Shown here piece by piece: positions 8,184-17,240 of a stretch of DNA of 53,312 nt; position 1 is the first letter of the stretch; every line of letters begins with the position of its first letter. The notes beneath the pieces were generated by a model, which did not search any database, was not told the DNA's origin, and worked only from the letters and a program-made list of their open reading frames with translations. The DNA lies in assembly GCA_937872065.1 (NCBI GenBank), contig CALMRA010000099.1:1-53312 (forward strand), in the 5' to 3' direction. The DNA comes from an uncultured Eubacteriaceae bacterium (GTDB lineage: Bacteria; Bacillota; Clostridia; Eubacteriales; Eubacteriaceae). Both the position numbers and the translations under genes were made by a program.

Positions 8184-9254
8184 GTGAGGCTCAGAACAAG
8201 AAGGAAAAGCAGATCAAAAAGAATTATTCAGGTGTTCGCGGCAGTCCTGCTCGATATCATTCTCGCCCTTTCCGTTGTTGCCGGAGACTATATTTACAAT
8301 TATAAAATTCCCCAGAAGCTCAGTTCCACCGGTGTTCAGACGACTGTAACCGGACAGAGCGGTCAAAGCTCGGAAAGTCCGCTGTTTTCCTTCAGAAAGC
8401 TGGGACAGACATCTGCGTTAAGCTGGTCTGAAAAGTTCAAGGATCATTTTTCAGATACGGTGATCTCAACCGACAGTGTTTATAAAAGCAAGAATATTTC
8501 GATTGAAATCACGAAAAACAGCTACGACAGTCAGACAATCGATCACTCCGATAACGGAAAACACACGAAATACGGATCGAATATCTCATATGTTCTCGCG
8601 GATATCTACGTCAGCGATATCTCGTGTCTGCAGACGGCGTTCGCCCAGGATACTTACGGTACCGGCTACAGCGAGTCGCTGACTGCGATGTCGAAAAAGA
8701 TGAAGTCGGTGCTGGCCGTCAACGGAGATTCCTACAGCAACAACCGTCATGCGAACAACGGTACGATCATTCGAAACGGAACAGTCTACCGGACGCAGCC
8801 TTCGACAGAAGAGACCTGTGTGCTATACAGGGACGGAACGATGAAGATCTACGGGCCGGATCAGTTCGATTCGAATCAGGCGATTCGTGACGGAGCCTGG
8901 CAGAGCTGGGTTTTCGGACCGGGTCTGCTCGATGAAAACGGAAATGCGAAAACGGATTTCGTAACGTGGGATTATATCCGCCAGAGCCATCCGAGAACGG
9001 CCGTCGGCTATTACGAGCCGGGTCATTACTGCCTGCTGGTGGTCGACGGACGGAGCGCGGGATACTCGCGGGGAATGTATCTGGAAGAGATGTCTAAGCT
9101 GTTCGCAGAACTCGGCTGCAGGGCTGCATACAATCTTGACGGCGGTCACTGTTCGTTTATGACGAAAGGAATAAGCTTTGTGAATAATCCGTATAAAGCC
9201 AATAAGGACATCAGCGACGGAATCTTTATATGCGAACCGGGGGCTGTTCAATGA
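8184..9254 (+). CDS. Phosphodiester glycosidase (NAGPA-domain) family protein
   Basis: The 356-residue protein has a very basic N-terminus, one transmembrane helix (about 14-35) that anchors it, a Ser/Thr-rich linker, and a C-terminal NAGPA-type domain: AVNGDSYSNN, RTAVGYYE, LLVVDGRSAGYSRGM and the signature YNLDGGHCSFM. These match the phosphodiester glycosidase family (relatives of the enzyme that removes GlcNAc from mannose-6-phosphate diesters), which in bacteria are linked to exopolysaccharide or teichoic-acid turnover. It should act outside the membrane. It starts at GTG 8184 with GGAAGGA upstream, and its stop overlaps the start of a small membrane protein. Confidence 0.85.
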   Translation: MRLRTRRKSRSKRIIQVFAAVLLDIILALSVVAGDYIYNYKIPQKLSSTGVQTTVTGQSGQSSESPLFSFRKLGQTSALSWSEKFKDHFSDTVISTDSVYKSKNISIEITKNSYDSQTIDHSDNGKHTKYGSNISYVLADIYVSDISCLQTAFAQDTYGTGYSESLTAMSKKMKSVLAVNGDSYSNNRHANNGTIIRNGTVYRTQPSTEETCVLYRDGTMKIYGPDQFDSNQAIRDGAWQSWVFGPGLLDENGNAKTDFVTWDYIRQSHPRTAVGYYEPGHYCLLVVDGRSAGYSRGMYLEEMSKLFAELGCRAAYNLDGGHCSFMTKGISFVNNPYKANKDISDGIFICEPGAVQ

Positions 9255-9460
9255 AATTAATGAGAATATTATCCGTACTGCTGCTGCATCTGACGATTAT
9301 CCTGAGTCTCGTGTTTATTACGTTCCTCGTGCTCGATTATTACAATCCGATGATGGCGTTCACGAACAACGGACTGTCGACAATCCTGCTGGCCGCGCTC
9401 TGCGCTGCCGCGATCCTGTCGTCCGTGATGCAGCTGATCATCTGTAAACATAATATATAA
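9251..9460 (+). CDS. Small two-helix membrane protein
   Basis: This 69-residue protein consists of two hydrophobic helices joined by a short polar loop (DYYNPMMAFTNNG). Its ATG overlaps the TGA of the glycosidase gene (ATGA), so it is translated by coupling and is likely a partner of that enzyme. I do not recognise the family. Confidence 0.7.
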   Translation: MKLMRILSVLLLHLTIILSLVFITFLVLDYYNPMMAFTNNGLSTILLAALCAAAILSSVMQLIICKHNI

Positions 9461-9496
9461 AAAAGCCGGAGGTCCGCGGACCTTCGGCTTTTTTTT
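9459..9496. terminator. Bidirectional terminator between convergent genes
   Basis: AAAAAGCCGGAGGTCC and GGACCTTCGGCTTTTT flank GC. The hairpin has an A-run on one side and T8 on the other, so it can stop both the small membrane gene and the opposing LysR gene. Confidence 0.9.
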
Positions 9497-9499
9497 GCT

Positions 9500-10393
9500 T
9501 TATTTATAATATTCTGTATTTAGCTGTCGTTTCGCATGCTCGATAAACTTCGCGGCGGCCGGGCTGAAGGGCTGACCGCGCTTCCAGGCAGCCACGCTTG
9601 TCGCTGTCAGCGAAGGCGACAGCTCTCTGAATGTGATCAGCGACTGATTCCATAACGACAGGGCGCCGTCTATGACGATGGCGACAGCCAGACCGTCATA
9701 GACGAGGATCGCGTCGTTCGTATTCAGATTGTTCGTGAAAACGACGTTCAGATGCTCGTAATAATTTCCGAACCAGCTTGCCAGTTCGTTTTGTATGCTC
9801 ATACGGTGGGGCAGGATCAGCGGAAGTGTCGAGAGATCTTCCGCCGTAACGGCTTCTTTCTGCGCCAGCGGATCGTCCGGGCGCATCATCACTACCCATT
9901 TTTCCTTCGCGTGTGTTCGAACAAAATCATACTTCTCGATATCGATGGGCTCAAGAAGCAGGCCGATATCAAGAAGTCCTTTGTCCATCTGTTCTTTTAC
10001 AAGGTCCGAAGAACCGGTGAAAATATCAAAACTCACCCGCGGATACTTTTCACGGAAGGTCTGAAATAATCCGGACAGAAGCTTAAAAGATTCGATCTCG
10101 CCGCATCCGACAGAGATTGTGCCTTCTATATGTTCCTCCTGCTGCAGAAGTTCCTTTTCTGTCGTATGGACCAGCTGCAGGATTTCTTCCGCACGCCGCT
10201 GCAGCAGCAGACCCTCGCCGGTGAGCCGTATCGAGCGGTTGCCTCTCTCGAATAATACTACGCCTGTTTCTTCCTCCAGCTGGGACAGCTGTCTGCTCAG
10301 AGTCGGCTGAGTGATGTGCAGAACATCGGCCGCTTTCGTAATGCTGCCTTCACGGGCAAGCGCCAGGAAATAGCCCAGAACTCTCAGTTCCAT
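9500..10393 (-). CDS. LysR-family transcriptional regulator
   Basis: The 297-residue product has the full LysR layout: an N-terminal winged helix-turn-helix (residues 1-60, with SITKAADVLHITQPTLSRQL and LFERG) and a periplasmic-binding-like effector domain (about 90-290). No metabolic gene is divergent from it: the upstream neighbour is a tRNA gene transcribed in the same direction, so the target cannot be guessed. It resembles the subgroup that regulates transport or oxidative genes in Clostridia only in a general way. Confidence 0.9.
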   Translation of the reverse strand: MELRVLGYFLALAREGSITKAADVLHITQPTLSRQLSQLEEETGVVLFERGNRSIRLTGEGLLLQRRAEEILQLVHTTEKELLQQEEHIEGTISVGCGEIESFKLLSGLFQTFREKYPRVSFDIFTGSSDLVKEQMDKGLLDIGLLLEPIDIEKYDFVRTHAKEKWVVMMRPDDPLAQKEAVTAEDLSTLPLILPHRMSIQNELASWFGNYYEHLNVVFTNNLNTNDAILVYDGLAVAIVIDGALSLWNQSLITFRELSPSLTATSVAAWKRGQPFSPAAAKFIEHAKRQLNTEYYK

Positions 10394-10508
10394 CCGGATA
10401 CCTCGCTTGAAATTTTATCTAATCATGATTTATCATATTCGAAACACAGCGGCAGGGAGCCTGGAAAGGCCGCAGAAATTCCCTGCTGCGGGTATAATTC
10501 GGGATATG

Positions 10509-10542
10509 AAAAAGCCGGAAATCATGATCTGATATTCCGGCT
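10509..10542 (-). terminator. Terminator of tRNA-Arg
   Basis: Read on the minus strand, AGCCGGAAT and ATTTCCGGCT form a hairpin followed by a T-run. It lies 20 bases past the CCA end of the tRNA. Confidence 0.85.
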
Positions 10543-10563
10543 GAGTCAGCGTATATTTGAAAA

Positions 10564-10640
10564 TGGCGTCCACGGCGCGATTCGAACGCGCGGCCTATCG
10601 CTTAGGAGGCGATCGCTCTATCCTGCTGAGCTACGTGGAC
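10564..10640 (-). tRNA. tRNA-Arg(CCT)
   Basis: On the minus strand the acceptor stem GTCCACG/CGTGGAC, D-arm (AGCTCAGCAGGATAGAGC), anticodon stem ATCGC/GCGAT with loop CTCCTAA, and T-arm (GCGCGTTCGAATCGCGC) are all present. The anticodon is CCT, reading AGG. CCA is encoded. It has its own promoter and terminator. Confidence 0.96.
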
Positions 10641-10651
10641 GTAACACAGTT

Positions 10652-10680
10652 ATTTTAGCATTCGAAACGAAACTATTCAA
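10652..10680 (-). promoter_or_regulatory. Promoter of tRNA-Arg
   Basis: On the minus strand TTGAAT and TAAAAT are separated by 17 bases, with transcription expected a few bases before the mature tRNA. Confidence 0.75.
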
Positions 10681-10757
10681 GTTAAATTACACTTCGAATA
10701 AGCATTTCCCCGTTTATCGTGGTATAATAAAAAAGTTAATCAGGAACTGGAGAGAAC

Positions 10758-10940
10758 ATGAAAGATTCACGAAAATTCTGGACGGGTCTGCTGGGGCTGT
10801 TTGCGCTCGCGCTGCTGGTACCCGCGCTGGTCACGATCCTGATGCTCGCCGTTTCTCCATGGGTCAAGCCTGTCGCCTTTATCGCGATACTTGTTGCGGT
10901 CTCGGCAGTTCTGGCTTACAGAGGAGGAATCGGCAGATGA
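10758..10940 (+). CDS. Small two-helix membrane protein
   Basis: The 60-residue protein has a short basic N-terminus and two transmembrane helices (about 8-31 and 36-54). GGAGAG lies five bases before ATG 10758 and a TATAAT sits at 10723-10728. The last codons overlap the start of the GNAT gene, so the pair is cotranscribed. The family is not recognised. Confidence 0.65.
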   Translation: MKDSRKFWTGLLGLFALALLVPALVTILMLAVSPWVKPVAFIAILVAVSAVLAYRGGIGR

Positions 10941-11452
10941 ACGAACCGCTGATCCGCCTGGCCCGGCCGGGGGATTATCAACGGATACTGGATATATTGA
11001 ATGATGCGATCGAAAAGCGGCGCTATACGGCTCTGCTTACGCCGGTCACCATCGAAAGCCGCAGACAGTGGTTCCAGGACCACCAGGACGGCAGACATCC
11101 GATTTACGTTGCGGATATCGGAGACGATATTGCCGGATGGATGGCTGTGACGGCTTACCGTGACGGACGCGAAGGTTTCTGTCACGCATGCGAGGTTTCA
11201 TATTATGTAGATCCGGCCTGTATGGGCCGGGGTGTCGCGACTGCGCTGATGAACTACGTTATCGACGTTTCGACCGAAGCGGGACTCAAGCATTTAATGG
11301 CTGTGATCTTCGCGGATAATATCGCATCGCAGGCGCTCGCCCGGAAATTCGGTTTCGAGCAGTGGGGAAGATTCCCGGATATCGTCGAGATAGACGGACA
11401 GACGAAAGACTGTCTCCAGATGGGACTCGCCTTAACACAAAAGTCGGAATAA
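10934..11452 (+). CDS. GNAT-family N-acetyltransferase (phosphinothricin-acetyltransferase-like)
   Basis: The 172-residue protein opens with IRLARPGDYQRILDI, the usual beta1-alpha1 of GNAT enzymes, and carries the acetyl-CoA pyrophosphate loop GRGVATALM in an otherwise complete fold (DNIASQALARKFGF near the end). The pattern resembles PAT/bar-type acetyltransferases that modify a free amino group; the actual acceptor is unknown. ATG 10934 is chosen because it has AGGAGG upstream; the frame stays open further upstream only by running through the tRNA gene. It overlaps the small membrane gene by seven bases. Confidence 0.88.
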   Translation, partial: QMNEPLIRLARPGDYQRILDILNDAIEKRRYTALLTPVTIESRRQWFQDHQDGRHPIYVADIGDDIAGWMAVTAYRDGREGFCHACEVSYYVDPACMGRGVATALMNYVIDVSTEAGLKHLMAVIFADNIASQALARKFGFEQWGRFPDIVEIDGQTKDCLQMGLALTQKSE

Positions 11453-11485
11453 ATACAGAATAAAAGCGGATGGGGGCCAAAACCC

Positions 11486-11514
11486 TTGTAATAAAGGGCT
11501 CCAGCTGATATAAT
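11486..11514 (+). promoter_or_regulatory. Promoter of the rpmG-secE-nusG-rplKA operon
   Basis: TTGTAA and TATAAT are exactly 17 bases apart. A small hairpin (CCCTT/AAGGG) overlaps the -35 side. Confidence 0.8.
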
Positions 11515-11583
11515 CTGCCTGTTAGGCGCCAGCCTTTTTTTATTGTGTAAAGAATATTCACATATCAAGACGGAGGGAATACG

Positions 11584-11733
11584 ATGAGAGTTAAAGTAAC
11601 GCTCGCGTGCACAGAATGCAAGCAGAGAAATTACGATACGATGAAGAACAAGAAAAACAACCCGGAACGTATCGAAGAAAAGAAATACTGCAAATTCTGC
11701 AAAAAGCACACGCTTCATAAAGAAACCAAGTAA
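11584..11733 (+). CDS. rpmG: 50S ribosomal protein L33
   Basis: This 49-residue protein matches bacterial L33, a large-subunit protein near the E site. It begins [12 protein letters not shown] and ends HTLHKETK, with four zinc-binding cysteines as CTEC and CKFC, that is, the zinc form of the family. GGAGGG lies before the ATG. It is the first gene of the rpmG-secE-nusG unit, the usual Firmicute arrangement, with secE 11 bases downstream. Confidence 0.97.
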   Translation: MRVKVTLACTECKQRNYDTMKNKKNNPERIEEKKYCKFCKKHTLHKETK

Positions 11734-11744
11734 GCGGGAGCATC

Positions 11745-12140
11745 ATGGCTAAAACAAAGAAAAATATCGCCAAGAAAAAGAAAAAGAAACAGCCTTCGCA
11801 GGTCCAGCCTGAAATTCAGGAAACCGCGCAGGTAGAGCTGTCTGAAAAAGAGCAGAAAGCTCAGGCGAAGGCCGAAGAAAAGGCCCAGAAACAGCTCGAA
11901 AAGGAAATTGAAGAAAAGCGCAAAGCGAAGGAAAAGGAAAAGCATCCCGGATTCTTCACGAGAATGGGCAATTACTGCAAGGGTACCTGGACAGAGCTCA
12001 AGAAAGTTCAGTGGCTTGACGGCGAAGAACTGATGAAAGCATCCGGCGCGGTCGCGGGTATCGTTACGGCGTTCACTCTGGTGACCTGGGCCGCAGACTC
12101 TGTTCTCGGTACGATCGCCGCTTTCATTCTGAATCTTTAA
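11745..12140 (+). CDS. secE: Preprotein translocase subunit SecE
   Basis: SecE clamps the SecY channel in the membrane. The family core is residues about 70-131: the amphipathic segment TWTELKKVQW and one transmembrane helix (about 100-122). The core is preceded by about 65 extra residues, very rich in Lys, Glu and Gln and probably one long charged helix, so the protein (131 aa) is about twice the minimal single-helix SecE length. It sits between rpmG and nusG, as expected. Confidence 0.95.
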   Translation: MAKTKKNIAKKKKKKQPSQVQPEIQETAQVELSEKEQKAQAKAEEKAQKQLEKEIEEKRKAKEKEKHPGFFTRMGNYCKGTWTELKKVQWLDGEELMKASGAVAGIVTAFTLVTWAADSVLGTIAAFILNL

Positions 12141-12158
12141 TATTGCGAGGAACAGGTT

Positions 12159-12698
12159 ATGAATTATACACCCACCGATGAACCCCAGTGGTATGTGGCA
12201 CATACGTACAGCGGCTATGAAAATAAAGTCAAAGCCGGAATTGAAGCGGCGGTTGAAAACCGGAATATGGGCGATGAAATCATCGAGGTAAAGGTACCTG
12301 TTCAGGAAGTCGTCGAAAAGAAGGACGGAAAAACCACCGTCAAAGAAAAGAAGATATTTCCGGGCTACGTCATAATCAAAATGTTTATGACCGATGAGTC
12401 CTGGTATGTCGTCCGGAACACCAGAGGTGTCACCGGCTTTGTCGGTCCGGCTTCCAAACCCGTTCCGCTTTCAGAGCAGGAGCTCGAAGCGATGGGTATC
12501 AAGGAACGTCCGGTGATCAAGGTGGAATTCAGCGTCGGCGATCAGATCACGGTCATCGACGGTCCGCTCGAAGGATTCTCCGGGACTATCGAAGAAGTTC
12601 ATCCCGAAAAATCCAAAGTTAAGGTCAATCTTTCCATGTTCGGCCGGGAAACCCCGACGGAACTGGAGTTTGAACAAATACATCTTATAAAAGAATAA
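12159..12698 (+). CDS. nusG: Transcription termination/antitermination factor NusG
   Basis: The 179-residue protein has the NGN domain ([17 protein letters not shown], later [12 protein letters not shown]) and the C-terminal KOW domain ([16 protein letters not shown]). NusG binds RNA polymerase and affects pausing and coupling to ribosomes. AGGAACAGG precedes ATG 12159. It is followed after 25 bases by rplK, the standard order. Confidence 0.98.
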   Translation: MNYTPTDEPQWYVAHTYSGYENKVKAGIEAAVENRNMGDEIIEVKVPVQEVVEKKDGKTTVKEKKIFPGYVIIKMFMTDESWYVVRNTRGVTGFVGPASKPVPLSEQELEAMGIKERPVIKVEFSVGDQITVIDGPLEGFSGTIEEVHPEKSKVKVNLSMFGRETPTELEFEQIHLIKE

Positions 12699-12723
12699 TA
12701 ATCTCTCAGGGGGAGGTGACAGT

Positions 12724-13149
12724 ATGGCTAAGAAAGTTATCGGTCTGATTAAACTGCAGATTCCTGCAGGCAAGGCAACACCGGCTCCGCCGGTAGGTCC
12801 GGCACTCGGTCAGCACGGTGTCAATATCATGGGATTCTGTAAGGAATTCAACGCGAAAACTGCAAATGACGCGGGGCTTATTATCCCGGTCGTCATTACG
12901 GTATACCAGGATCACTCGTTTACATTCGTAACGAAGACTCCGCCGGCAGCAGTTCTGTTAAAGAAGGCTGCAGGCCTTGACAAGGCTTCCGGCGTTCCGA
13001 ACAAGACCAAGGTCGGTTCGGTTACGGAAGAACAGGTCCGTCAGATCGCGGAACAGAAAATGCCTGATCTTAACGCGGCAAACGTCGAATCGGCGATGCG
13101 CATGATCAAAGGTACGGCCCGCAGCATGGGCATCACGGTTACCGAATAA
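12724..13149 (+). CDS. rplK: 50S ribosomal protein L11
   Basis: The 141-residue protein matches L11 over its full length: [22 protein letters not shown] at the start (N-terminal domain contacting release and elongation factors) and the 23S-binding C-terminal domain with GTARSMGI. The SD GGGGGAGGTG is very strong. It is directly upstream of rplA. Confidence 0.98.
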   Translation: MAKKVIGLIKLQIPAGKATPAPPVGPALGQHGVNIMGFCKEFNAKTANDAGLIIPVVITVYQDHSFTFVTKTPPAAVLLKKAAGLDKASGVPNKTKVGSVTEEQVRQIAEQKMPDLNAANVESAMRMIKGTARSMGITVTE

Positions 13150-13202
13150 TCATTCGGCCCGTTTTCAGTGGGAGGGGAGACCCGTTTACCACAGGAGAAA
13201 AC

Positions 13203-13892
13203 ATGAAACACGGAAAAAGATATAAAGCGGCTGCGGAAAGCTTCGACCGTTCGCAGCTCTACGACATTCCCGAAGCCTGCACTCTCGTCAGAAACAACGC
13301 GAAAGCGAAGTTTGACGAAAGCGTAGAACTTCACATCAAGCTCGGCGTTGACTCGAGACATGCGGATCAGCAGGTCAGAGGCGCGACCGTTCTTCCGAAC
13401 GGCACAGGCAACGACGTCAGAGTCCTCGTCATCACGCAGGGCGACAAAATCAAGGAAGCGGAAGACGCAGGTGCGGATTTCGTCGGTTCCGACGAAATGA
13501 TCGAAAAGATTCAGAAAGAAAACTGGTTCGATTTCGACGTACTCATCGCTTCACCGGACATGATGGGCAAGGTCGGCCGTCTGGGCCGCGTTCTCGGACC
13601 TAAGGGTCTGATGCCTAACCCGAAATCCGGTACCGTCACACCGAACATCGCGCAGGCCGTTCAGGAAACTAAAGCCGGCAAGGTGGAATACCGTCTGGAT
13701 AAGACCAACATTATCCATCTGCTCATCGGCAAGGCTTCCTTCACGGAAGAAGCGCTCGAACAGAACCTTCTGTCGATTCTTGACACGATTAAAAAAGCAA
13801 AGCCGTCGGCGTCCAAAGGACAGTATTTCAGAAGCATCACGCTTACAAGCACGATGGGTCCCGGCGTTAAAATAAATCCTGCAAAATTCTAA
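13203..13892 (+). CDS. rplA: 50S ribosomal protein L1
   Basis: The 229-residue protein has the L1 signatures [24 protein letters not shown] and [10 protein letters not shown], and forms the mobile L1 stalk of the ribosome. In many bacteria L1 also represses its own operon by binding the leader mRNA; I did not identify a site here. A new promoter begins three bases past its stop, separating it from rplJL. Confidence 0.98.
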   Translation: MKHGKRYKAAAESFDRSQLYDIPEACTLVRNNAKAKFDESVELHIKLGVDSRHADQQVRGATVLPNGTGNDVRVLVITQGDKIKEAEDAGADFVGSDEMIEKIQKENWFDFDVLIASPDMMGKVGRLGRVLGPKGLMPNPKSGTVTPNIAQAVQETKAGKVEYRLDKTNIIHLLIGKASFTEEALEQNLLSILDTIKKAKPSASKGQYFRSITLTSTMGPGVKINPAKF

Positions 13893-13894
13893 GC

Positions 13895-13924
13895 TTGACT
13901 GTAAAGCACAGAACGTGCTATACT
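13895..13924 (+). promoter_or_regulatory. Promoter of rplJ-rplL
   Basis: TTGACT and TATACT are 18 bases apart, immediately after rplA and just before the L10 leader. Confidence 0.8.
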
Positions 13925-13954
13925 AGACAGGTCGAATAAAAAGCAATCGAAACA

Positions 13955-14062
13955 TCATCCACAGACAGCAGGGACCGTAAGGTTATAAAAATCCTGCCGA
14001 GGCTGAAGTTCGGGCATTACGCGAAAACTATGCTCTCTTCACCTGTGTGGAGAGAGTTTTTT
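13955..14062 (+). promoter_or_regulatory. Ribosomal protein L10 leader with attenuator
   Basis: The leader has the conserved core of the Firmicute L10 leader (CAGACAGCAGG, CCGTAAGG, ATCCTGCCGAGGC), which binds the L10(L12)4 complex. It ends in a terminator: CTCTCT 14033-14038 with AGAGAG 14051-14056, followed by T6. Excess L10-L12 is known to favour termination in such leaders. Confidence 0.88.
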
Positions 14063-14094
14063 ATTGCGAAAATCCTAACAGAAGGAGGAGAAGC

Positions 14095-14625
14095 ATGCCC
14101 AATATCGAACTGAAAGCTCAGCTCGTTACAGAAATCGCGGACAAGCTGCAGAACAGTCCTTCGACAATCGTCGTAGACTATCGCGGACTGAACGTCGAAG
14201 AAGTTACTGATCTGAGAAAGCAGGCGCGTGAAGCCGGTATCGAATACAAAGTATTCAAGAATACGATGGTAAGACGCGCGCTGGATCAGGCTGGCATCGA
14301 AGATTTAGCACAGTATTTTGTCGGACCTACAGCAGTAGCGTTCGCTGCGGAAGACGCGGTGGAACCGGCCAAGATCCTGAGCAAATTTGCGAAAGATCAT
14401 AAGAAACTCGAAATTAAGGCGGGTCTCGTTGACGGCAGCGTCATCGATGCAGCCGGAGTTGAAAAGCTTGCGAAGCTCCCTGCGAAAGAAGTACTCATCG
14501 CCCAGGTCCTCGGCGGACTCAACTCGCCGATCGCCGGATTCGTCGGCGTACTCAATGCCAATCTTCGCGGACTGGCAGTCGCACTCGGACAGATCGCGGA
14601 ACAGAAAGCAGCGGCAGAAGCTTAA
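14095..14625 (+). CDS. rplJ: 50S ribosomal protein L10
   Basis: The 176-residue protein carries the L10 N-terminal 23S-binding domain (SPSTIVVDYRGLNVEEVT, YKVFKNTMVRRAL) and the C-terminal helix that holds L7/L12 dimers (GLAVALGQIAEQKA). ATG 14095 has an ideal SD (GAAGGAGGAG); an in-frame ATG at 14047 lies inside the leader terminator and is rejected. It is controlled by the L10 leader just upstream. Confidence 0.98.
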   Translation: MPNIELKAQLVTEIADKLQNSPSTIVVDYRGLNVEEVTDLRKQAREAGIEYKVFKNTMVRRALDQAGIEDLAQYFVGPTAVAFAAEDAVEPAKILSKFAKDHKKLEIKAGLVDGSVIDAAGVEKLAKLPAKEVLIAQVLGGLNSPIAGFVGVLNANLRGLAVALGQIAEQKAAAEA

Positions 14626-14666
14626 TTCTGTCACACTCACATTTAAACTAACACAGGAGAATTACA

Positions 14667-15047
14667 ATGAGCGAAAAAACAACACAGTTAATTGAAGAAG
14701 TAAAGGCCCTTACCGTTCTCGAATTAAGCGAACTCGTAAAGGCACTCGAAGAAGAATTCGGCGTAAGCGCTGCAGCTCCGGTTGCGGTTGCGGCTGCTCC
14801 GGCTGAAGGCGGCGCTGCTGCGGCAGAAGAAGAACAGATTGAATTCGACGTTATCCTGACAAACGTCGGCGACCAGAAGATCAAAGTCATCAAGGTTGTC
14901 CGCGAAGTTACGGGCCTCGGACTGAAGGAAGCTAAGGCTGTTGTAGACGAAGCTCCGAAGCCGCTTAAGGAAGGCGCTACGAAGGAAGAAGCTGAAGAAA
15001 TCAAGAAGAAGATCGAAGAAGTCGGCGGAACTGCCGAAATCAAATAA
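14667..15047 (+). CDS. rplL: 50S ribosomal protein L7/L12
   Basis: The 126-residue stalk protein has the dimerising N-terminal domain ([16 protein letters not shown]), an Ala/Glu-rich hinge and the factor-binding C-terminal domain ([19 protein letters not shown]). It follows rplJ by 41 bases. A strong terminator directly follows, and rpoB, the usual next gene, is not there. Confidence 0.98.
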   Translation: MSEKTTQLIEEVKALTVLELSELVKALEEEFGVSAAAPVAVAAAPAEGGAAAAEEEQIEFDVILTNVGDQKIKVIKVVREVTGLGLKEAKAVVDEAPKPLKEGATKEEAEEIKKKIEEVGGTAEIK

Positions 15048-15063
15048 TCTGACTTCAGATACT

Positions 15064-15093
15064 AAAAAGTCCCCGTACTGGGGACTTTTTTTT
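15064..15093 (+). terminator. Rho-independent terminator after rplL
   Basis: AAAAAGTCCCC and GGGGACTTTTT flank GTACT, followed by more Ts. It ends the rplJL unit. Confidence 0.93.
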
Positions 15094-15134
15094 ATTGTAC
15101 GTAGTGATGTAAGCGATTAAGATAGTTGTAGCGA

Positions 15135-15164
15135 TTGTTGCCTGCAGCGGTCTTATAGTAAAAT
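15135..15164 (+). promoter_or_regulatory. Promoter of proS
   Basis: TTGTTG and TAAAAT are 18 bases apart, about 45 bases before the proS start. Confidence 0.5.
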
Positions 15165-15208
15165 AGAACTGCTGTTTTTCGGCAATAAAAGTTTAAGGAT
15201 AAATAAAA

Positions 15209-16657
15209 ATGGCTAAAAATAAAAAGCAGAATAAAAAAGAACTCGCGGATATGGAGGAAAATTTCCCTCAGTGGTATACGGACGTCATTTCAAAAACTGA
15301 AATGGTGGACTATTCGCCTGTAAAGGGCTTTATGGTTATCCGTCCCTACGGCTACGCGATCTGGGAAAACATCCAGAAGGAGTTTGACAAGCGCTTCAAG
15401 GCTACGGGACATCAGAACATGTATTTCCCGCTGCTCATTCCGAAGAGCATGCTCGAAAAGGAAGCGGAACACGTCGAAGGCTTCGCGCCGGAAGTCGCAT
15501 GGGTGACGAAGGGCGGAGACAAGGAGCTCAACGAACCTCTGGCGGTCCGTCCGACATCAGAAACGATTATCTGCTCGATGTACGCGAAATGGCTTCATTC
15601 ATATCGCCAGCTGCCGTTCCTGTACAATCAGTGGTGCTCCGTGGTCCGCTGGGAAAAGACGACGCGTCCGTTCCTGAGGACCTCCGAATTCCTGTGGCAG
15701 GAAGGTCATACGCTGCACGAAACTGCGGAAGAAGCGCAGGCGGAAACGATGCAGATGCTGAATATCTACCGCGAGGTTGCGGAAGAAGTTCTCGCGATCC
15801 CGATGCTCACCGGCCGCAAGTCGGATAAGGAAAAATTTGCGGGTGCAGACGCGACCTACACCATCGAAGCGCTGATGCACGACGGACAGGCTCTTCAGAG
15901 CGGAACCTCTCATAATCTCGGACAGCATTTCACAAAGGCTTTCGAAATCCAGTATCTGGACCGCAATAACGAACAGTCCTATCCCTATCACACGAGCTGG
16001 GGAGTCTCATCGCGTCTCATCGGCGGGCTCATCATGGTTCACGGCGACGAAAACGGACTGGTGCTGCCGCCGAAGATCGCGCCTGTGCAGATCGTCATCA
16101 TTCCGGTGGCGCAGCATAAGGAAGGCGTTCTGGATAAAGCCTACGAGCTGAAAAAGATCCTCGAACAAAATTACCGTGTCGAACTTGACGACTCGGACAA
16201 CTCACCGGGATGGAAGTTCAATCAGTGGGAAATGAAGGGTGTCCCGATACGTCTCGAAATCGGACCCCGCGACATTGAAAACGGACAGGCTGTTCTCGCC
16301 CGCAGAGATACGAGCGAGAAGATCACAGTTGCCCTCGACGAAGTGGGTACTCAGGCTGGAGACCTTCTGGATGCGATCCAGAAGAACCTTTTTGAAAAAG
16401 CGCTGAAAATGCGCGAAGAAAAGACGTCATCCGCTGAAAATATGGATGAATTCCAGGAAAAGCTCGCAGAGAATCCCGGTTTCATCAAAGCGATGTGGTG
16501 CGGTGACAGAGCCTGTGAAGATCAGATCAAAGAACAGACCGGCGCGAGTCTCAGAGCCGTTCCGTTTGACGAAGAACAGGAAATAATCGGCGATGGAACA
16601 TGCGTATGCTGTGGAAAGCCGGCTGAAAAAGTGGCTTGGTTCGCAAGAGCCTATTGA
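15209..16657 (+). CDS. proS: Proline--tRNA ligase, archaeal/eukaryotic-type
   Basis: The enzyme joins proline to tRNA-Pro. It is 482 residues and lacks the large editing insertion of the E. coli type, so it is the ProS type 3 (archaeal-like) form found in many Clostridia. Class II motifs are present: motif 2 as [19 protein letters not shown] and a motif 3 region around [13 protein letters not shown]. The C-terminal zinc-like domain ends with MWCGDRACE and GTCVCCGK and the protein finishes with Tyr, as in that class. It overlaps the next gene by 65 bases, so the two are likely translated together. Confidence 0.96.
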   Translation: MAKNKKQNKKELADMEENFPQWYTDVISKTEMVDYSPVKGFMVIRPYGYAIWENIQKEFDKRFKATGHQNMYFPLLIPKSMLEKEAEHVEGFAPEVAWVTKGGDKELNEPLAVRPTSETIICSMYAKWLHSYRQLPFLYNQWCSVVRWEKTTRPFLRTSEFLWQEGHTLHETAEEAQAETMQMLNIYREVAEEVLAIPMLTGRKSDKEKFAGADATYTIEALMHDGQALQSGTSHNLGQHFTKAFEIQYLDRNNEQSYPYHTSWGVSSRLIGGLIMVHGDENGLVLPPKIAPVQIVIIPVAQHKEGVLDKAYELKKILEQNYRVELDDSDNSPGWKFNQWEMKGVPIRLEIGPRDIENGQAVLARRDTSEKITVALDEVGTQAGDLLDAIQKNLFEKALKMREEKTSSAENMDEFQEKLAENPGFIKAMWCGDRACEDQIKEQTGASLRAVPFDEEQEIIGDGTCVCCGKPAEKVAWFARAY

Positions 16658-17240
16658 TAAATATTTCAGAAAGAAAGTTTACTACTTTCGCAACTATCTG
16701 ACGACAGAACAGACCGACCCTGCAAGAAATATTGTGATCTCCAGATACGGAAGCAGCGCCGGTCCGATATTCGACGAGGCGCTGGCTCATTTAAATCCGT
16801 TTACGGTCTTTACGGAAGCGGAGTTTCAGCAGGTGACCGACACCGTTTTTTCCCTGAACGGTACGGTGTTTACAGGCAGTGACGTCTGCGAAACGCTTCG
16901 CGCTTCGACCTTTGTTTTTCCGCACATCATCAGTTCCGGGAAAGAAATCGAAGAGTATGCTCTCGAAAAAACCGACAGTATGTCCCGGAAGATTATCCGC
17001 GAGCTGTGCAGAGTGGCCAATACGGCCGGCCGTGAGCTGATGATTCAGGTGCTGGTCGACAAATACAATATTACGGAGATGCTTGCGCTCTTTCCCGGGG
17101 AACCGGGCTGGGAGCTGCAGGAAGGCAACAGGATCTTTGAGATGTTTGAAAAAGAAACGGATGAAGCGGGAATTTACGTCACGTCCAAGGGACTGCCTAA
17201 CGTCGCCTATACGGCCTTCGGTCTGATGATCGGAAACTGA
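16593..17240 (+). CDS. Protein resembling the B12-dependent methionine synthase activation domain
   Basis: The 215-residue product is not one I recognise outright, but the order of motifs fits the MetH reactivation fold. It has a helix-rich N-terminus, then [13 protein letters not shown] and a hydrophobic strand followed by [13 protein letters not shown] (compare the L-GKDI-HL, TLG-EID pattern), then NTAGRELM, then [19 protein letters not shown] and [18 protein letters not shown] (compare PGYPxW and GI-LT-S---P--S---G). Small stand-alone proteins of this type accompany corrinoid enzymes in Clostridia. The S-adenosylmethionine-binding residues cannot be confirmed by eye. It overlaps proS by 65 bases and shares one base with the DUF2284 gene after it. 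Confidence 0.5.
   Translation: MEHAYAVESRLKKWLGSQEPIDKYFRKKVYYFRNYLTTEQTDPARNIVISRYGSSAGPIFDEALAHLNPFTVFTEAEFQQVTDTVFSLNGTVFTGSDVCETLRASTFVFPHIISSGKEIEEYALEKTDSMSRKIIRELCRVANTAGRELMIQVLVDKYNITEMLALFPGEPGWELQEGNRIFEMFEKETDEAGIYVTSKGLPNVAYTAFGLMIGN

Noticed and set aside
10316-10933. Upstream extension of the GNAT frame back to 10316
   Set aside because: The frame runs through the tRNA-Arg gene, its terminator and its promoter. The GNAT domain and a strong SD begin at 10934.
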